A stretch of 64,000 nt of DNA from JADJYF01 sp965278995 (GTDB taxonomy: Bacteria; Pseudomonadota; Gammaproteobacteria; Ga0077536): contig OZ257136.1 of NCBI GenBank assembly GCA_965278995.1, positions 4,340,001 through 4,404,000 on the forward strand, in the 5' to 3' direction. The notes beneath the pieces are model-generated. The model worked only from the letters and a program-made list of their open reading frames with translations, did no database searches and had not been told where the DNA came from. Positions 17,757-26,899 of this stretch are shown here, one piece after another. The number at the start of each line of letters is the position of its first letter. Positions within the stretch are counted from its first letter, which is position 1. A program made the position numbers and the translations under genes.

Positions 17757-18820
17757 CAGTCAAAACTCCTCAAGGCAAGCCCGCAGGCAATCATGAGGGC
17801 AGGCGCGTCGTTAGCCAGCGCGTCCACTTTGACGCGTGACGATACGGTCATGTTCTTGAACGGGTTCGCAATCGTCACGGAGGTGTCGATCTTGGACTGG
17901 ATCAACTTGTCGATTCCTTCAATCGAAGCACAGCCACCGGCGATAACGACGTGATCAACTGCGCCGACCTGGCTCGACGAATAGAAAAACTGCAGCGCGC
18001 GGTTCACTTCCTGCGCCATCGATTCCATGAACGGGCGCAGTACTTCGGGCTGGTAGTTGTCCGGCAGTCCACCTTGACGCTTGGCCAGTCCCGCTTCTTC
18101 GTAGGACAGACCGTAACGCCGCTGGATTTCGTCGGTCAGCTGGCGGCCGCCGAAAGACTGCTCGCGGGTATAGATAATCTTGGAGTCTTCGAGGACGCTC
18201 AAGGTCGAGGTGGTCGCGCCGACATCCATGACCGCAACGACGTGCGAGTCCGCAATGAGCTCGTTGGCATCAGACAGCAGGGTCATCGCATTTTCGAGTG
18301 CGAACGCCTCGACATCGACGACTTTGGCCTGCAATCCGCCAACGCCGAGCGCGGCGACGCGGATGTCGACATTGTCGCTGCGCGAAGCGGCCAGCATCAC
18401 ATCGACTTTGTCCGGTTCGTGCTCGGAAGGCTGCAAGACCTGGAAATCCAGGCTGATTTCCTCGAGTGGATAAGGGATGTACTGATCGGCCTCGATCTGG
18501 ATCTGGCTCTCCATCTCATCTTCAGAGAGCGCGCTCGGCATCGTGATTATCTTGGTGATCACCGCCGAGCCAGCCACAGCACAAGCCGCGAGCTTGGTTT
18601 TGGTGCCGCTCTTCAGCATCGCTCGCCTGATTGCCTCGCCGACAAGCTCGGCATCCGTTATATTCTTTTCAACCACCGAATTCGGCGGCAGCGGCTCTAC
18701 GGCGTAGCTTTCGACGCGGAATCGCGAACCGCTGCGCGACAGCTCAAGGAGTTTGACCGACGTTGAACTGATGTCGATCCCCAGTAAAGGTGCGTTAGCG
18801 CGACGGAAGAGAGACACCAT
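17756..18820 (-). CDS. pilM: Type IV pilus actin-like ATPase PilM
   Basis: 354 aa. It is a cytoplasmic FtsA/actin-like protein that binds the PilN N-terminus. Characteristic segments are 'PLLGIDISSTSVKLLELSRSG' (phosphate 1), 'AVMDVGATTSTLSVLED' (phosphate 2), 'FSYSS'-region 'ALQFFYSSSQVGAVDHVVIAGGCASIEGI' (adenosine motif) and the closing 'ALMIACGLALRSFD'. First gene of pilMNOPQ, divergent from mrcA, an arrangement shared with E. coli hofM-mrcA and pseudomonads. Confidence 0.97.
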   Translation of the reverse strand: MVSLFRRANAPLLGIDISSTSVKLLELSRSGSRFRVESYAVEPLPPNSVVEKNITDAELVGEAIRRAMLKSGTKTKLAACAVAGSAVITKIITMPSALSEDEMESQIQIEADQYIPYPLEEISLDFQVLQPSEHEPDKVDVMLAASRSDNVDIRVAALGVGGLQAKVVDVEAFALENAMTLLSDANELIADSHVVAVMDVGATTSTLSVLEDSKIIYTREQSFGGRQLTDEIQRRYGLSYEEAGLAKRQGGLPDNYQPEVLRPFMESMAQEVNRALQFFYSSSQVGAVDHVVIAGGCASIEGIDKLIQSKIDTSVTIANPFKNMTVSSRVKVDALANDAPALMIACGLALRSFD

Positions 18821-18866
18821 ATTAGCCTTTTAATTCATTCAGTTAACTGACAAAAATGCGCATTAA

Positions 18867-18881
18867 CCTTAAAAGTTAAGG
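18867..18881. promoter_or_regulatory. Palindrome CCTTAA-AAG-TTAAGG over the predicted pilM start
   Basis: A 6-bp perfect inverted repeat with a 3-base centre lies immediately downstream of the pilM -10 at the expected transcription start. Its position would suit an operator, but no regulator is known to me for it. Confidence 0.35.
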
Positions 18882-18884
18882 CTA

Positions 18885-18913
18885 ACTATAGACAATCGTC
18901 GTACATAACACAA
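18885..18913 (-). promoter_or_regulatory. Sigma70-type promoter of pilMNOPQ
   Basis: On the minus strand TTGTGT (18913-18908) and TATAGT (18890-18885) are separated by 17 bp, in the AT-rich 193-bp region between pilM and mrcA. The predicted start is near 18878, about 58 bp before the pilM ATG. Confidence 0.55.
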
Positions 18914-18917
18914 TCGG

Positions 18918-18931
18918 TTTTTGTACAAAAA
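18918..18931. promoter_or_regulatory. Perfect 14-bp palindrome TTTTTGTACAAAAA between pilM and mrcA
   Basis: The palindrome abuts the pilM -35 and also lies upstream of mrcA, so a bound factor could affect both divergent units. I cannot name the factor. Confidence 0.35.
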
Positions 18932-19013
18932 GCAATAGAAATCGAATGTTACGCCTAGATTTTAATGTAAATGAACATCATATATAGGCGTTCTGGTCAC
19001 TCCCAACCACAAG

Positions 19014-21473
19014 ATGTTGCGTTTTACCCTCTATTTGCTGCTGTTCGTATTCATCGGACTCCTCGCCACCGGTGCCGCGATCAACTGGTACGTGCTGCCA
19101 CAGCTGCCGCCAGTGGAATCTCTGCGCGAAGTCCAGCTGCAGACGCCGCTCAAGGTCTACACCCATGACGAGCGCCTGATCGCCGAATTTGGCGAGATGC
19201 GTCGCTCGCCGGTCTCCATTGAGTCCGTACCGCCGTTACTCAAACAGGCTTTCCTGGCCGCCGAAGACGATCGTTTCTACGAACATCCGGGGGTGGACTG
19301 GATTGCCATTGCGAGGGCCCTGGTGGGTCTTGTCCAGACCCGCGAGAAGAAGCAGGGCGGCAGCACCATCACCATGCAAGTGGCGAGGAATTTCTTCCTG
19401 TCGCCAGAAAAGACCTACGAGCGCAAGTTGAAGGAAGTCGCACTGGCAATGGTCATTGAGCGCGAATTGACCAAGGATGAAATCCTCGAGCTGTATCTCA
19501 ACAAAATTTTTCTCGGACATCGTTCTTACGGCATCGCGGCCGCCGCACGCGTCTACTACGGTGTCACGCTCGATGAACTCGACCTGGCCCAGATAGCGAC
19601 CATCGCCGGCCTCCCGCAGGCACCGTCGCGCGACAATCCCATCACCAATCCGAAAGGCGCGCATGCGCGCCGCGCCTACGTGCTCGGACGCATGTTGAAG
19701 CTGGGATTCATTACACAGACTGATTATGCGGCGGCGGTCGACGCCCCGGAAACGGCGACCTGGCACGGCCAGGCGCTGGAAGCCGAGGCCTCGCATCTGG
19801 CTGAAATGGCGCGGGACTACGCCATCAATCAGTATGGCCCGGCCGCCTATACGTCGGGGTACCGGGTGGTGACGACCTTGGATAGCCGGCTGCAGGATGC
19901 CGCTTTGCGGTCTGTCCGCAATGGGCTGCTGGCCTACGATCGACGCCACGGTTATCGCGGTCCGGAAGCTGCCGTCGAGGTCGCTGTCGGCACGCCGACG
20001 ACGGTCTTGAGTCAGGCGCTCGGTCAGCGCCGGACGGTCGGCGGCCTGATCCCCGCACTCATCGTCGCCACCGAAGAGCGCTCGGCGACGGCCTATACGA
20101 TAGAGCACGGCGAAGTCACGCTGCCATGGGAGGGAATGTCGTGGGCGCGCAAGCAGCTCTCGCACGAGTCCATGGGCGCGATGCCACGCATGACGGCCGA
20201 CATCTTCAAGACCGGCGATGTCGTGCGAATACGCTGGCAGGATCCACCGCCCTCCCCGTCAGCGTCGGCCGAGGCGCCGCCGGTTGCCGGTTACTGGCAG
20301 CTCTGCCAGCTGCCGGAAGTTGAAGGCGCGTTGGTCTCGCTTGATCCGGGCGATGGCCGCGTGCTTGCGCTGGTCGGCGGCTTCGACTACGAGCGCAGCA
20401 AATTCAATCGAGCAACCCAGGCACACCGGCAGCCCGGTTCCAATTTCAAGCCGTTCATCTACTCCGCTGCGCTCGACAAAGGATACACCGCGGCAAGCTT
20501 CATCAACGATGCGCCCATCGTGTTCGATGCCCCGGGGTTGGCTAATGCTTGGCGACCGGAGAACTACAGCGGCGAGTACTACGGACCGACGCGCCTGCGC
20601 GAAGCGTTGACCAAATCGCGCAACCTGGTTTCCATTCGTCTGCTCCGCGCTATCGGTGTCAGTTACACGCTCGATTACGTCAGCCGCTTCGGCTTCGATT
20701 CAAAGACGCTGCCGGCCAATCTGTCGATGGCGCTCGGCAGCGGCGAAGTCACACCGATGGAACTCGTCCGCGGATACGCGGTGCTTGCCAACGGTGGTTT
20801 TCGTGTCGAGCCTTACTTTGTCGAGCGTGTCGAAACCGCTGCCGGTGAAGTTCTTTTTCGCAGCGAGCCGCAGCGAGCGTGCGCGAGCTGCGAGCGCATG
20901 CAGCTTGATGATGAAGGCGAGCCGGTCGATATTGCGGCCATGCAGGCCATGCCCGAACTGCCGCCAGCCAGGCTGGCGCCGCGTGTCATCGAGCCCGAGA
21001 ACGCCTGGATCATGAATTCAATGCTGCGCGACGTCATCACCGAGGGCACCGCCACGCGGGCGCGTGCATTGGGGCGAAAAGACATCGCCGGCAAGACCGG
21101 CACGACGAACGATCAGAAGGACGCCTGGTTCTCGGGGTTCACCCCGCGCATCGTGACGACCGTCTGGCTGGGCTTCGATCGCGTAGCGCCGCTGGGGCGT
21201 GCCGAAACCGGGGCTCAGGCAGCCCTGCCGATATGGATCGATTATTCCCGCGTTGCGCTGGACGGTATCCCTGAAACTGAAATAGACCGGCCGCCTGGTC
21301 TCATTACAGTGCGCATCGATCCTGACACCGGCCTGCTGGCCGGTGCCAACCATCCGCATGCGATCTTCGAATCGTTCCGCGAAGGAACGGTGCCGGCGCG
21401 CGGACTCGAATCGACACCACTGGAGCGCAGCGGGTCGTCGCAGCGTGGTGCCGCTCCCGAGCAGATTTTCTGA
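19014..21473 (+). CDS. mrcA: Bifunctional penicillin-binding protein 1A
   Basis: 819 aa, the usual class A PBP length. A membrane anchor at 5-28 is followed by the GT51 transglycosylase ('FLAAEDDRFYEHPGVDW', 'GGSTITMQVARNFFLS'), an OB-like insert at about 310-420 and the transpeptidase domain. The catalytic SxxK is SNFK in 'RQPGSNFKPFIYSAALDKG', the SxN is SRN and the KTG box is GKTGTTND. It polymerises and cross-links peptidoglycan in the periplasm. It is divergent from pilM and is followed at 15 bp by an uncharacterised gene and priA. Confidence 0.97.
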   Translation: MLRFTLYLLLFVFIGLLATGAAINWYVLPQLPPVESLREVQLQTPLKVYTHDERLIAEFGEMRRSPVSIESVPPLLKQAFLAAEDDRFYEHPGVDWIAIARALVGLVQTREKKQGGSTITMQVARNFFLSPEKTYERKLKEVALAMVIERELTKDEILELYLNKIFLGHRSYGIAAAARVYYGVTLDELDLAQIATIAGLPQAPSRDNPITNPKGAHARRAYVLGRMLKLGFITQTDYAAAVDAPETATWHGQALEAEASHLAEMARDYAINQYGPAAYTSGYRVVTTLDSRLQDAALRSVRNGLLAYDRRHGYRGPEAAVEVAVGTPTTVLSQALGQRRTVGGLIPALIVATEERSATAYTIEHGEVTLPWEGMSWARKQLSHESMGAMPRMTADIFKTGDVVRIRWQDPPPSPSASAEAPPVAGYWQLCQLPEVEGALVSLDPGDGRVLALVGGFDYERSKFNRATQAHRQPGSNFKPFIYSAALDKGYTAASFINDAPIVFDAPGLANAWRPENYSGEYYGPTRLREALTKSRNLVSIRLLRAIGVSYTLDYVSRFGFDSKTLPANLSMALGSGEVTPMELVRGYAVLANGGFRVEPYFVERVETAAGEVLFRSEPQRACASCERMQLDDEGEPVDIAAMQAMPELPPARLAPRVIEPENAWIMNSMLRDVITEGTATRARALGRKDIAGKTGTTNDQKDAWFSGFTPRIVTTVWLGFDRVAPLGRAETGAQAALPIWIDYSRVALDGIPETEIDRPPGLITVRIDPDTGLLAGANHPHAIFESFREGTVPARGLESTPLERSGSSQRGAAPEQIF

Positions 21474-21488
21474 AGCAATGGCCACCTC

Positions 21489-22127
21489 ATGAATCGCAAG
21501 TTGCGCCAGCCGGGTCAACTGCGTGCCGAGATCGCCGCAGTCGCTGCACGCCTGCTGGCAGACGGCATGGCAGACGATTTTCAAGCCGCGCGTCGCAAAG
21601 CCGTCCGTGAACTGGGCGCAGAGGGCGTACGTGACGCACCCGACAACCTGGCTATCCATCGCGCGCTGATCGAGCATCTCACGCTGTTCGACGGCGAACG
21701 TCATCGCGAGCGCATTGCTCGTTTGCGCGAAGCTGCACTGAATGCGATGACGCTGTTCGCCGGCTTCTCGCCGCGACTGACCGGCGCGGTGCTGTACGGC
21801 ACAGCCTGTGAACACGACGACATTCACCTGCAGCTCTACAGCGATGAAATCGAAGCGGTCACCCGATTTCTGCTCGGCCGTCGTATTCCCTACGAACTCA
21901 CCGAAGTGCTCACGCGGATGAGCGGCGAGAATCAGCCGCAGCGGCTGCCGGTGTTCCGGCTGACACTTCATCACGAACATTTCGCGCTGCTCGTGCTGCC
22001 AACCGGTGGCGCCAGTGTGCCGCTCAGTGCGCTCGATGGGCGACCGGCGAAACGGGCCACATCGAAAACCGTGCAGGCCCTGCTCGAGTCCGGGCAGACG
22101 ATTGCGTCAGACTTCGCGCTCGTCTGA
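21489..22127 (+). CDS. Conserved hypothetical protein, possible nucleotidyltransferase-like fold
   Basis: 212 aa, no signal peptide or membrane segment. The N-terminal half is helical (many Arg/Ala/Leu: 'QLRAEIAAVAARLLADGM', 'RRKAVRELGAEGV'). The middle part reads 'FSPRLTGAVLYGTACEHDDIHLQLYSDEIEAVTRFL'; an LxGxVLxGTA stretch followed by acidic residues resembles a minimal nucleotidyltransferase core, but the canonical GSxxxG and DxD are not complete. I do not recognise a function. It lies 15 bp after mrcA and 17 bp before priA on the same strand, so it probably belongs to their transcript. Confidence 0.75.
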   Translation: MNRKLRQPGQLRAEIAAVAARLLADGMADDFQAARRKAVRELGAEGVRDAPDNLAIHRALIEHLTLFDGERHRERIARLREAALNAMTLFAGFSPRLTGAVLYGTACEHDDIHLQLYSDEIEAVTRFLLGRRIPYELTEVLTRMSGENQPQRLPVFRLTLHHEHFALLVLPTGGASVPLSALDGRPAKRATSKTVQALLESGQTIASDFALV

Positions 22128-22144
22128 GCTGCGTTCGGCCATCG

Positions 22145-24349
22145 GTGGCTGACGACGCTCCCATCGTCGCTGTAGCGGTATTCGGGCCGTTACGCGGTGA
22201 ATTCGATTATCTGTTGCCGGTAGGGACGACCAGCGCGGAAGTCATGCCCGGGCAACGCGTTCTGGTTCCTTTCGGCCGCACCGAGCGTATCGGTGTAGTT
22301 GTCAGTCGACCTGCCGGCAGTGCGGTCGTGCGCGACAAGCTGAGAACAGTAGTGCGGGTGCTCGACAGCGAGCCGTTGCTCGATGAGAGCATGCTTGCGC
22401 TGGCGCGCTGGGCCTCGACTTACTATCACCATCCGCTCGGTGATGTGCTGGCCGCGATGCTGCCAACTTGGTTGCGCCGCCAGACGGAATTGCCCGTGCA
22501 GCACGAAACGCAGTGGGGCTTGACCGCTGCCGGCATCGCGACGTTGTCGGAGCTTTCGCGAATTACGCCGCGACAACATAGCGTACTCGCGTTGCTGGCC
22601 GCAGGACCATGCTCGGTCCAGACGCTGGCAGGCCTCGATTTCGCCTGGCGCAGCGTGTTGAAACGATTGATTGCCAAAGGCTGGGTGGGACCATTGGCGT
22701 CGCTCGATCACGAAGTCGCTGCGCCTGTGCCCACAGTCGCATTTGTCTTGAACGAAGCACAAACCATGGCCGCGGAATCCATTGCCGCAGTGCTCGATAA
22801 AGGTGCCGTTGTCGTGGTGGACGGCGTCACTGGGAGCGGCAAGACGGAGGTCTATTTCGACGCTATCACCCGTTGTCTTGCGCGCGGGCGTCAAGCGCTC
22901 GTACTGGTGCCTGAAATCGCCTTGACCGAGCAACTGGTGCGTCGTTTCGAGCAACGTTTCGGTGCACGCGTTGCGCTGCTGCATTCCGCTTTGAGCGAGC
23001 GCCAGCGCGCGCGGACCTGGGCCGCCAGCCGGGCTGGTCGCGCCAGTGTGTTGATCGGCACACGTTCCGCCGTGTGGGCGCCGTTTTCGGCGCTTGGCCT
23101 CATCGTCGTCGACGAGGAACACGATCCATCATTCAAACAGCAGGACGGTTTCCGCTACTCGGCACGCGACATCGCCATCGTCCGCGCTCAGCGGTTGCAG
23201 TGCCCGGTCGTGCTCGGCTCAGCGACACCGTCACTCGAAACACTGGCCAATGTTCGGCGTCACAAGTATCAGCACGTGCGCCTGCCTGCTCGCGCCGTCG
23301 CACGTGCCATGCCCGAGATCCGCTGCCTGGATGTGCGGGGCTTGCGCTTGAACGCAGGACTCAGCGAAGCGCTGATCGCAGCACTGCGCAGCCATCTCGA
23401 ACGTCGCGAGCAGGTCATGCTGTTTCTCAACCGGCGGGGTTATTCACCGCTGTTGATCTGTCGCCATTGCGGAGAGCCACGGCGTTGCAATCGATGTGAC
23501 GCATTTCTGGTTTATCACAAGACCAGCGGCAGCGCCCGTTGCCATCACTGCGACCGACAGTGGCCGATGACGCGCGCCGCCGGGTGCTGCGAAGAACCCG
23601 ACATCGATTTCATCGGACTCGGTACCGAACGTATCGAAGAATACGTGCGCGAGCAGTTTCCCGATGCCCGCATCTGTCGCATTGACCGTGATACAGCGCG
23701 CCGTAAAGGCGCCCTCGCGCAGATGCTGACACAGGTCGCCAATCGCGAAGTCGATATTCTTATCGGCACACAGATGGTCGCCAAAGGACTGGATTTCGCC
23801 GGCGTCACCTTGGTCGGTATCGTCGATGCAGACAGTCGGCTCTACTCGGTCGACTTTCGCGCCGAGGAACGGCTCGCCCAGCTGCTGATCCAGGTCGCCG
23901 GTCGCGCCGGCCGCGCGCTGTTGCCCGGCCGGGTTCTGATCCAGACCCACCATCCGGAACATCCGGTACTTCGCCGGATCATCGGTCAAGGCTATGCCGC
24001 ATATGCCGATATCGCCCTCCGCGAACGCGAAGCGAGCGGGCTCCCGCCTTACCGTGCGATGGCGCTGGTTCGGGCCGAATCGGCGGAACCAGCCCGCGCG
24101 CTGACGTTTCTCGGCGAGGCGCGTCGTCTGCTCGACGATGGCAGTCGCAACGGACTCGATATCAGCTATCCGATACCGGCGGTAATGGAGCGGCGGGCCG
24201 GACGCTATCGCGCGCTGATCGTGGTCACCGCTCGCCAGCGACCGGTTATCGGCCGCCTGTTTGCTGCACAGCTCGACGCGCTTGATCAGCTTGCGCGAAC
24301 GCATCGAGTGCGCTGGTCGCTCGACATCGATCCGCAGGACACCTTGTAA
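22145..24349 (+). CDS. priA: Primosomal replication-restart helicase PriA
   Basis: 734 aa, starting with GTG at 22145. An N-terminal 3'-end-binding domain is followed by a winged helix and a superfamily 2 helicase: Walker A GVTGSGKTEVYF, DEEH in 'IVVDEEHDPSFKQQDGFRYS', 'GSATPSLETL' and the C-terminal motif VI 'QVAGRAGRA'. The zinc-binding insert has CRHC, CNRC and CHHC, but the fourth pair is an adjacent CC (AAGCCEEPD) instead of CxxC. PriA reloads the replisome at stalled forks. The start is the first in-frame codon after the previous stop. Confidence 0.96.
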   Translation: MADDAPIVAVAVFGPLRGEFDYLLPVGTTSAEVMPGQRVLVPFGRTERIGVVVSRPAGSAVVRDKLRTVVRVLDSEPLLDESMLALARWASTYYHHPLGDVLAAMLPTWLRRQTELPVQHETQWGLTAAGIATLSELSRITPRQHSVLALLAAGPCSVQTLAGLDFAWRSVLKRLIAKGWVGPLASLDHEVAAPVPTVAFVLNEAQTMAAESIAAVLDKGAVVVVDGVTGSGKTEVYFDAITRCLARGRQALVLVPEIALTEQLVRRFEQRFGARVALLHSALSERQRARTWAASRAGRASVLIGTRSAVWAPFSALGLIVVDEEHDPSFKQQDGFRYSARDIAIVRAQRLQCPVVLGSATPSLETLANVRRHKYQHVRLPARAVARAMPEIRCLDVRGLRLNAGLSEALIAALRSHLERREQVMLFLNRRGYSPLLICRHCGEPRRCNRCDAFLVYHKTSGSARCHHCDRQWPMTRAAGCCEEPDIDFIGLGTERIEEYVREQFPDARICRIDRDTARRKGALAQMLTQVANREVDILIGTQMVAKGLDFAGVTLVGIVDADSRLYSVDFRAEERLAQLLIQVAGRAGRALLPGRVLIQTHHPEHPVLRRIIGQGYAAYADIALREREASGLPPYRAMALVRAESAEPARALTFLGEARRLLDDGSRNGLDISYPIPAVMERRAGRYRALIVVTARQRPVIGRLFAAQLDALDQLARTHRVRWSLDIDPQDTL

Positions 24350-24455
24350 TGAATCCTGCCCGCGAGCGGTGCGACCGCTCATCGCGCCGAACCAGCGGAG
24401 CGGATAGAATCGCGCCTCCCGACGTAGCGGCCAGGCAGCGGCCGGAGTAAGCGAC

Positions 24456-26198
24456 TTGAAACACCATCTGCGCGCGTCCATAGACGCCGCCCTGCAGCGA
24501 TTGACCGAGCGCGGCCTGTTGCCCGAGATCGCCGTGCCGACTTATCAGATCGAGGTGCCGAAACTCGCTCAGCATGGTGATTTCAGTACCAACGTCGCCA
24601 TGCTGCTGGCCAAACCGTGCCGCCGCAAGCCGAGCGAACTCGCAGCACTGATCGTCGAAGAGCTGCAACAGCACGCTTCGATCGCGCGCTGCGAAGTCGC
24701 CGGCCCCGGCTTCATCAATCTGCTGCTTACCGATGCCGCTTTGTTCGAAGTCGTAAGCACGGCCCGCACTGCCGGACCGGCTTACGGGCGCTCGCGGCAC
24801 GGCATCGGGCATACAGTTCAAGTAGAGTTCGTGTCAGCCAATCCTACCGGGCCATTGCACATCGGGCATGGTCGCGGTGCGGCTATCGGTTCAGTGCTGG
24901 CGAAACTGCTCGAGGCCTGTGGCTACGAAGTGCAGTGCGAGTATTACGTGAACGACGCCGGCCGGCAGATGGATATCCTCGCGCTCAGTGTATGGTTGCG
25001 CTACCTCGAGGCTGGCGGACTCGCCGTCACCTTTCCGGCACAGGCTTACCAGGGCGCGTATGTCCTCGATATCGCGCTCGCGGTACGCACGGCGCATGGG
25101 GCGGCGCTGGAAATGGAACCGGGTCAACTGGCGCCGTCACCTGCTGCCGACACGCCGGATCGCCAGCTCGATGAATGCATAGAGAAGGCAAGAGCGCTGC
25201 TCGGAAGCATTCGGTATCTCGCGCTGCGCGAGTTCGCGAAGGACCACATTCTCGACGGCATCAAGACCGATCTTGCCGCTTTTGGTACGACTTTCGACCG
25301 CTGGTATTCTGAAGCGTCACTGGCCGACAACGGCGCCATCGACACCGCGCTCGCCCAGCTCACCGAACGCGGACACCTCTTTACAGCAGATGGCGCACGC
25401 TGGTTTCGTTCGAGTGCATTCGGTGATGAGAAGGATCGGGTTGTTGAGCGCGAGAATGGCTTGAAAACCTACTTCGCTTCCGATATTGCCTATCACGCCG
25501 AGAAGTTTGCCCGCGGCTTCGATGAAGTCATCGATGTGTGGGGTGCCGATCATCATGGTTATATTCCGCGGATCCGCGCGTCGCTGACGGCACTCGGCCT
25601 CGATCCCGCACGTCTTGATGTCGTCTTGGTGCAATTCGCGACGTTGTTGCGTGGCGGTGAGAAAGTTGCGATGTCGACCCGCTCAGGCGAGTTCGTCACC
25701 TTACGCGAACTGGTCGATGAAGTTGGCGTCGATGCAACGCGCTTCTTCTATGTCATGCGGCGTTCAGATCAGCATCTGGAATTTGATCTCGATCTCGCGA
25801 CTGCGCAGAACAATGATAATCCGGTCTATTACGTGCAGTATGCACATGCCCGCGTGTGCAGCGTATTCCGGCAACTGGCCGAACGCGGCCTCCCGCGCGC
25901 GCCGGCTGGGGCCGCGCTCGCTATGCGTCTGGGTCTGCCCGCCGAAAGGGCGCTCGCCATGCGGATCGCCGCTTTCGGTGAGCTGATAGTAACGGCAGCG
26001 ACTGCGCGCGAACCACATCAGCTGACCAGTTACCTGCGCGAACTCGCCACCGATTTCCACGGCTACTACAACGGTCACAAGTTCCTGGTCGACGACGCTG
26101 AGCTGCGCGATGCGCGCCTCGAACTTCTTGAAGCAGTCCAGATTGTGATTGCGAACGGACTCGCATTGCTCGGCATCAGCGCGCCAACGGCAATGTAG
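24456..26198 (+). CDS. argS: Arginyl-tRNA synthetase
   Basis: 580 aa, starting with TTG at 24456 with a GGAG about 8 bp upstream; I see no better ATG. The N-terminal additional domain ('VPKLAQHGDFSTNVAM') is followed by the class I HIGH motif in 'NPTGPLHIGHGRGAAIG', 'ADHHGYIPRIRASLTALG' and a degenerate KMSK as 'GEKVAMSTRSGEFVTL'. A DALR anticodon-binding domain is at the end. It charges tRNA-Arg with arginine. The intergenic space before it (24350-24455) has a GAGCGG-CCGCTC hairpin near 24373. Confidence 0.97.
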   Translation: MKHHLRASIDAALQRLTERGLLPEIAVPTYQIEVPKLAQHGDFSTNVAMLLAKPCRRKPSELAALIVEELQQHASIARCEVAGPGFINLLLTDAALFEVVSTARTAGPAYGRSRHGIGHTVQVEFVSANPTGPLHIGHGRGAAIGSVLAKLLEACGYEVQCEYYVNDAGRQMDILALSVWLRYLEAGGLAVTFPAQAYQGAYVLDIALAVRTAHGAALEMEPGQLAPSPAADTPDRQLDECIEKARALLGSIRYLALREFAKDHILDGIKTDLAAFGTTFDRWYSEASLADNGAIDTALAQLTERGHLFTADGARWFRSSAFGDEKDRVVERENGLKTYFASDIAYHAEKFARGFDEVIDVWGADHHGYIPRIRASLTALGLDPARLDVVLVQFATLLRGGEKVAMSTRSGEFVTLRELVDEVGVDATRFFYVMRRSDQHLEFDLDLATAQNNDNPVYYVQYAHARVCSVFRQLAERGLPRAPAGAALAMRLGLPAERALAMRIAAFGELIVTAATAREPHQLTSYLRELATDFHGYYNGHKFLVDDAELRDARLELLEAVQIVIANGLALLGISAPTAM

Positions 26199-26206
26199 GC
26201 ACGACG

Positions 26207-26875
26207 ATGAGTCCACGCGATTACAAGCACGCTGCGCCACGGACGTCCGGACGCGAAGCTAACGCCCCGCGTTACGGCAGTTGGGTGTCGTTTGTCAGCG
26301 GTCTTGGGTTCGGTCTGGTCGTCGCTTTTGGTGTCTACCTGTGGTCGGCGAGCCTGCCGCAACCCGGTGAACTCGTCGACGACGCCCGCGCGCTGACGGC
26401 GCCTGACGCAGCGGGTGAAACGCCGCCGACAACGGCCGCCGAGGACGCCTTGACCGAAGCGACGGTCGCGCCTTACGAAGCGCCCCGGCCGACGTTCGAT
26501 TTCTACAAGATTCTGCCCGAGATGGAAGTTCCGGTGCCCGAGCAGGAAGCCGAAGCTGAAACGGCGGTAGTAGAGGCGCCGAAGGTGGAGACCCCGGCGG
26601 AGGAAGGGAGTGGGGCGTATATTCTGCAGGTAGGTTCGTTCAAGACCTTTGAAGATGCCGAAGCTGCCAAGGCCAAGCTCGCCCTGCGCGGTATCAGCGC
26701 CGGCGTGCAGCGCGTCGTTATCAATGGTCAGGAAGTCTGGTATCGCGTGCAGATCGGGCCGTTGTCTGATGCGGCCACTTTGCGCGCCGTACGCATGAAA
26801 CTGACCGAACTCGATATCAGCTTCATTCTGCTCAAACTGGCTGGTACGGCAAGCGCTGAAGCGCCGGCGCAGTAG
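26207..26875 (+). CDS. SPOR-domain membrane protein, FtsN-like
   Basis: 222 aa. The layout is that of FtsN: a short basic cytoplasmic tail, one membrane segment at about 26-48 (WVSFVSGLGFGLVVAFGVYL), a low-complexity acidic/Pro linker ('VPVPEQEAEAETAVVEAPKV') and a C-terminal SPOR domain ('GAYILQVGSFKTFEDAEAAK...VWYRVQIGPLSDAATL'). It should bind septal peptidoglycan in the periplasm. It starts 8 bp after argS, the same argS-SPOR order as in pseudomonads, where hslVU usually follows; here it does not. FtsN identity is likely but not proven. Confidence 0.85.
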   Translation: MSPRDYKHAAPRTSGREANAPRYGSWVSFVSGLGFGLVVAFGVYLWSASLPQPGELVDDARALTAPDAAGETPPTTAAEDALTEATVAPYEAPRPTFDFYKILPEMEVPVPEQEAEAETAVVEAPKVETPAEEGSGAYILQVGSFKTFEDAEAAKAKLALRGISAGVQRVVINGQEVWYRVQIGPLSDAATLRAVRMKLTELDISFILLKLAGTASAEAPAQ

Positions 26876-26899
26876 AACCGACCTGAGACCGCTGCGCCG

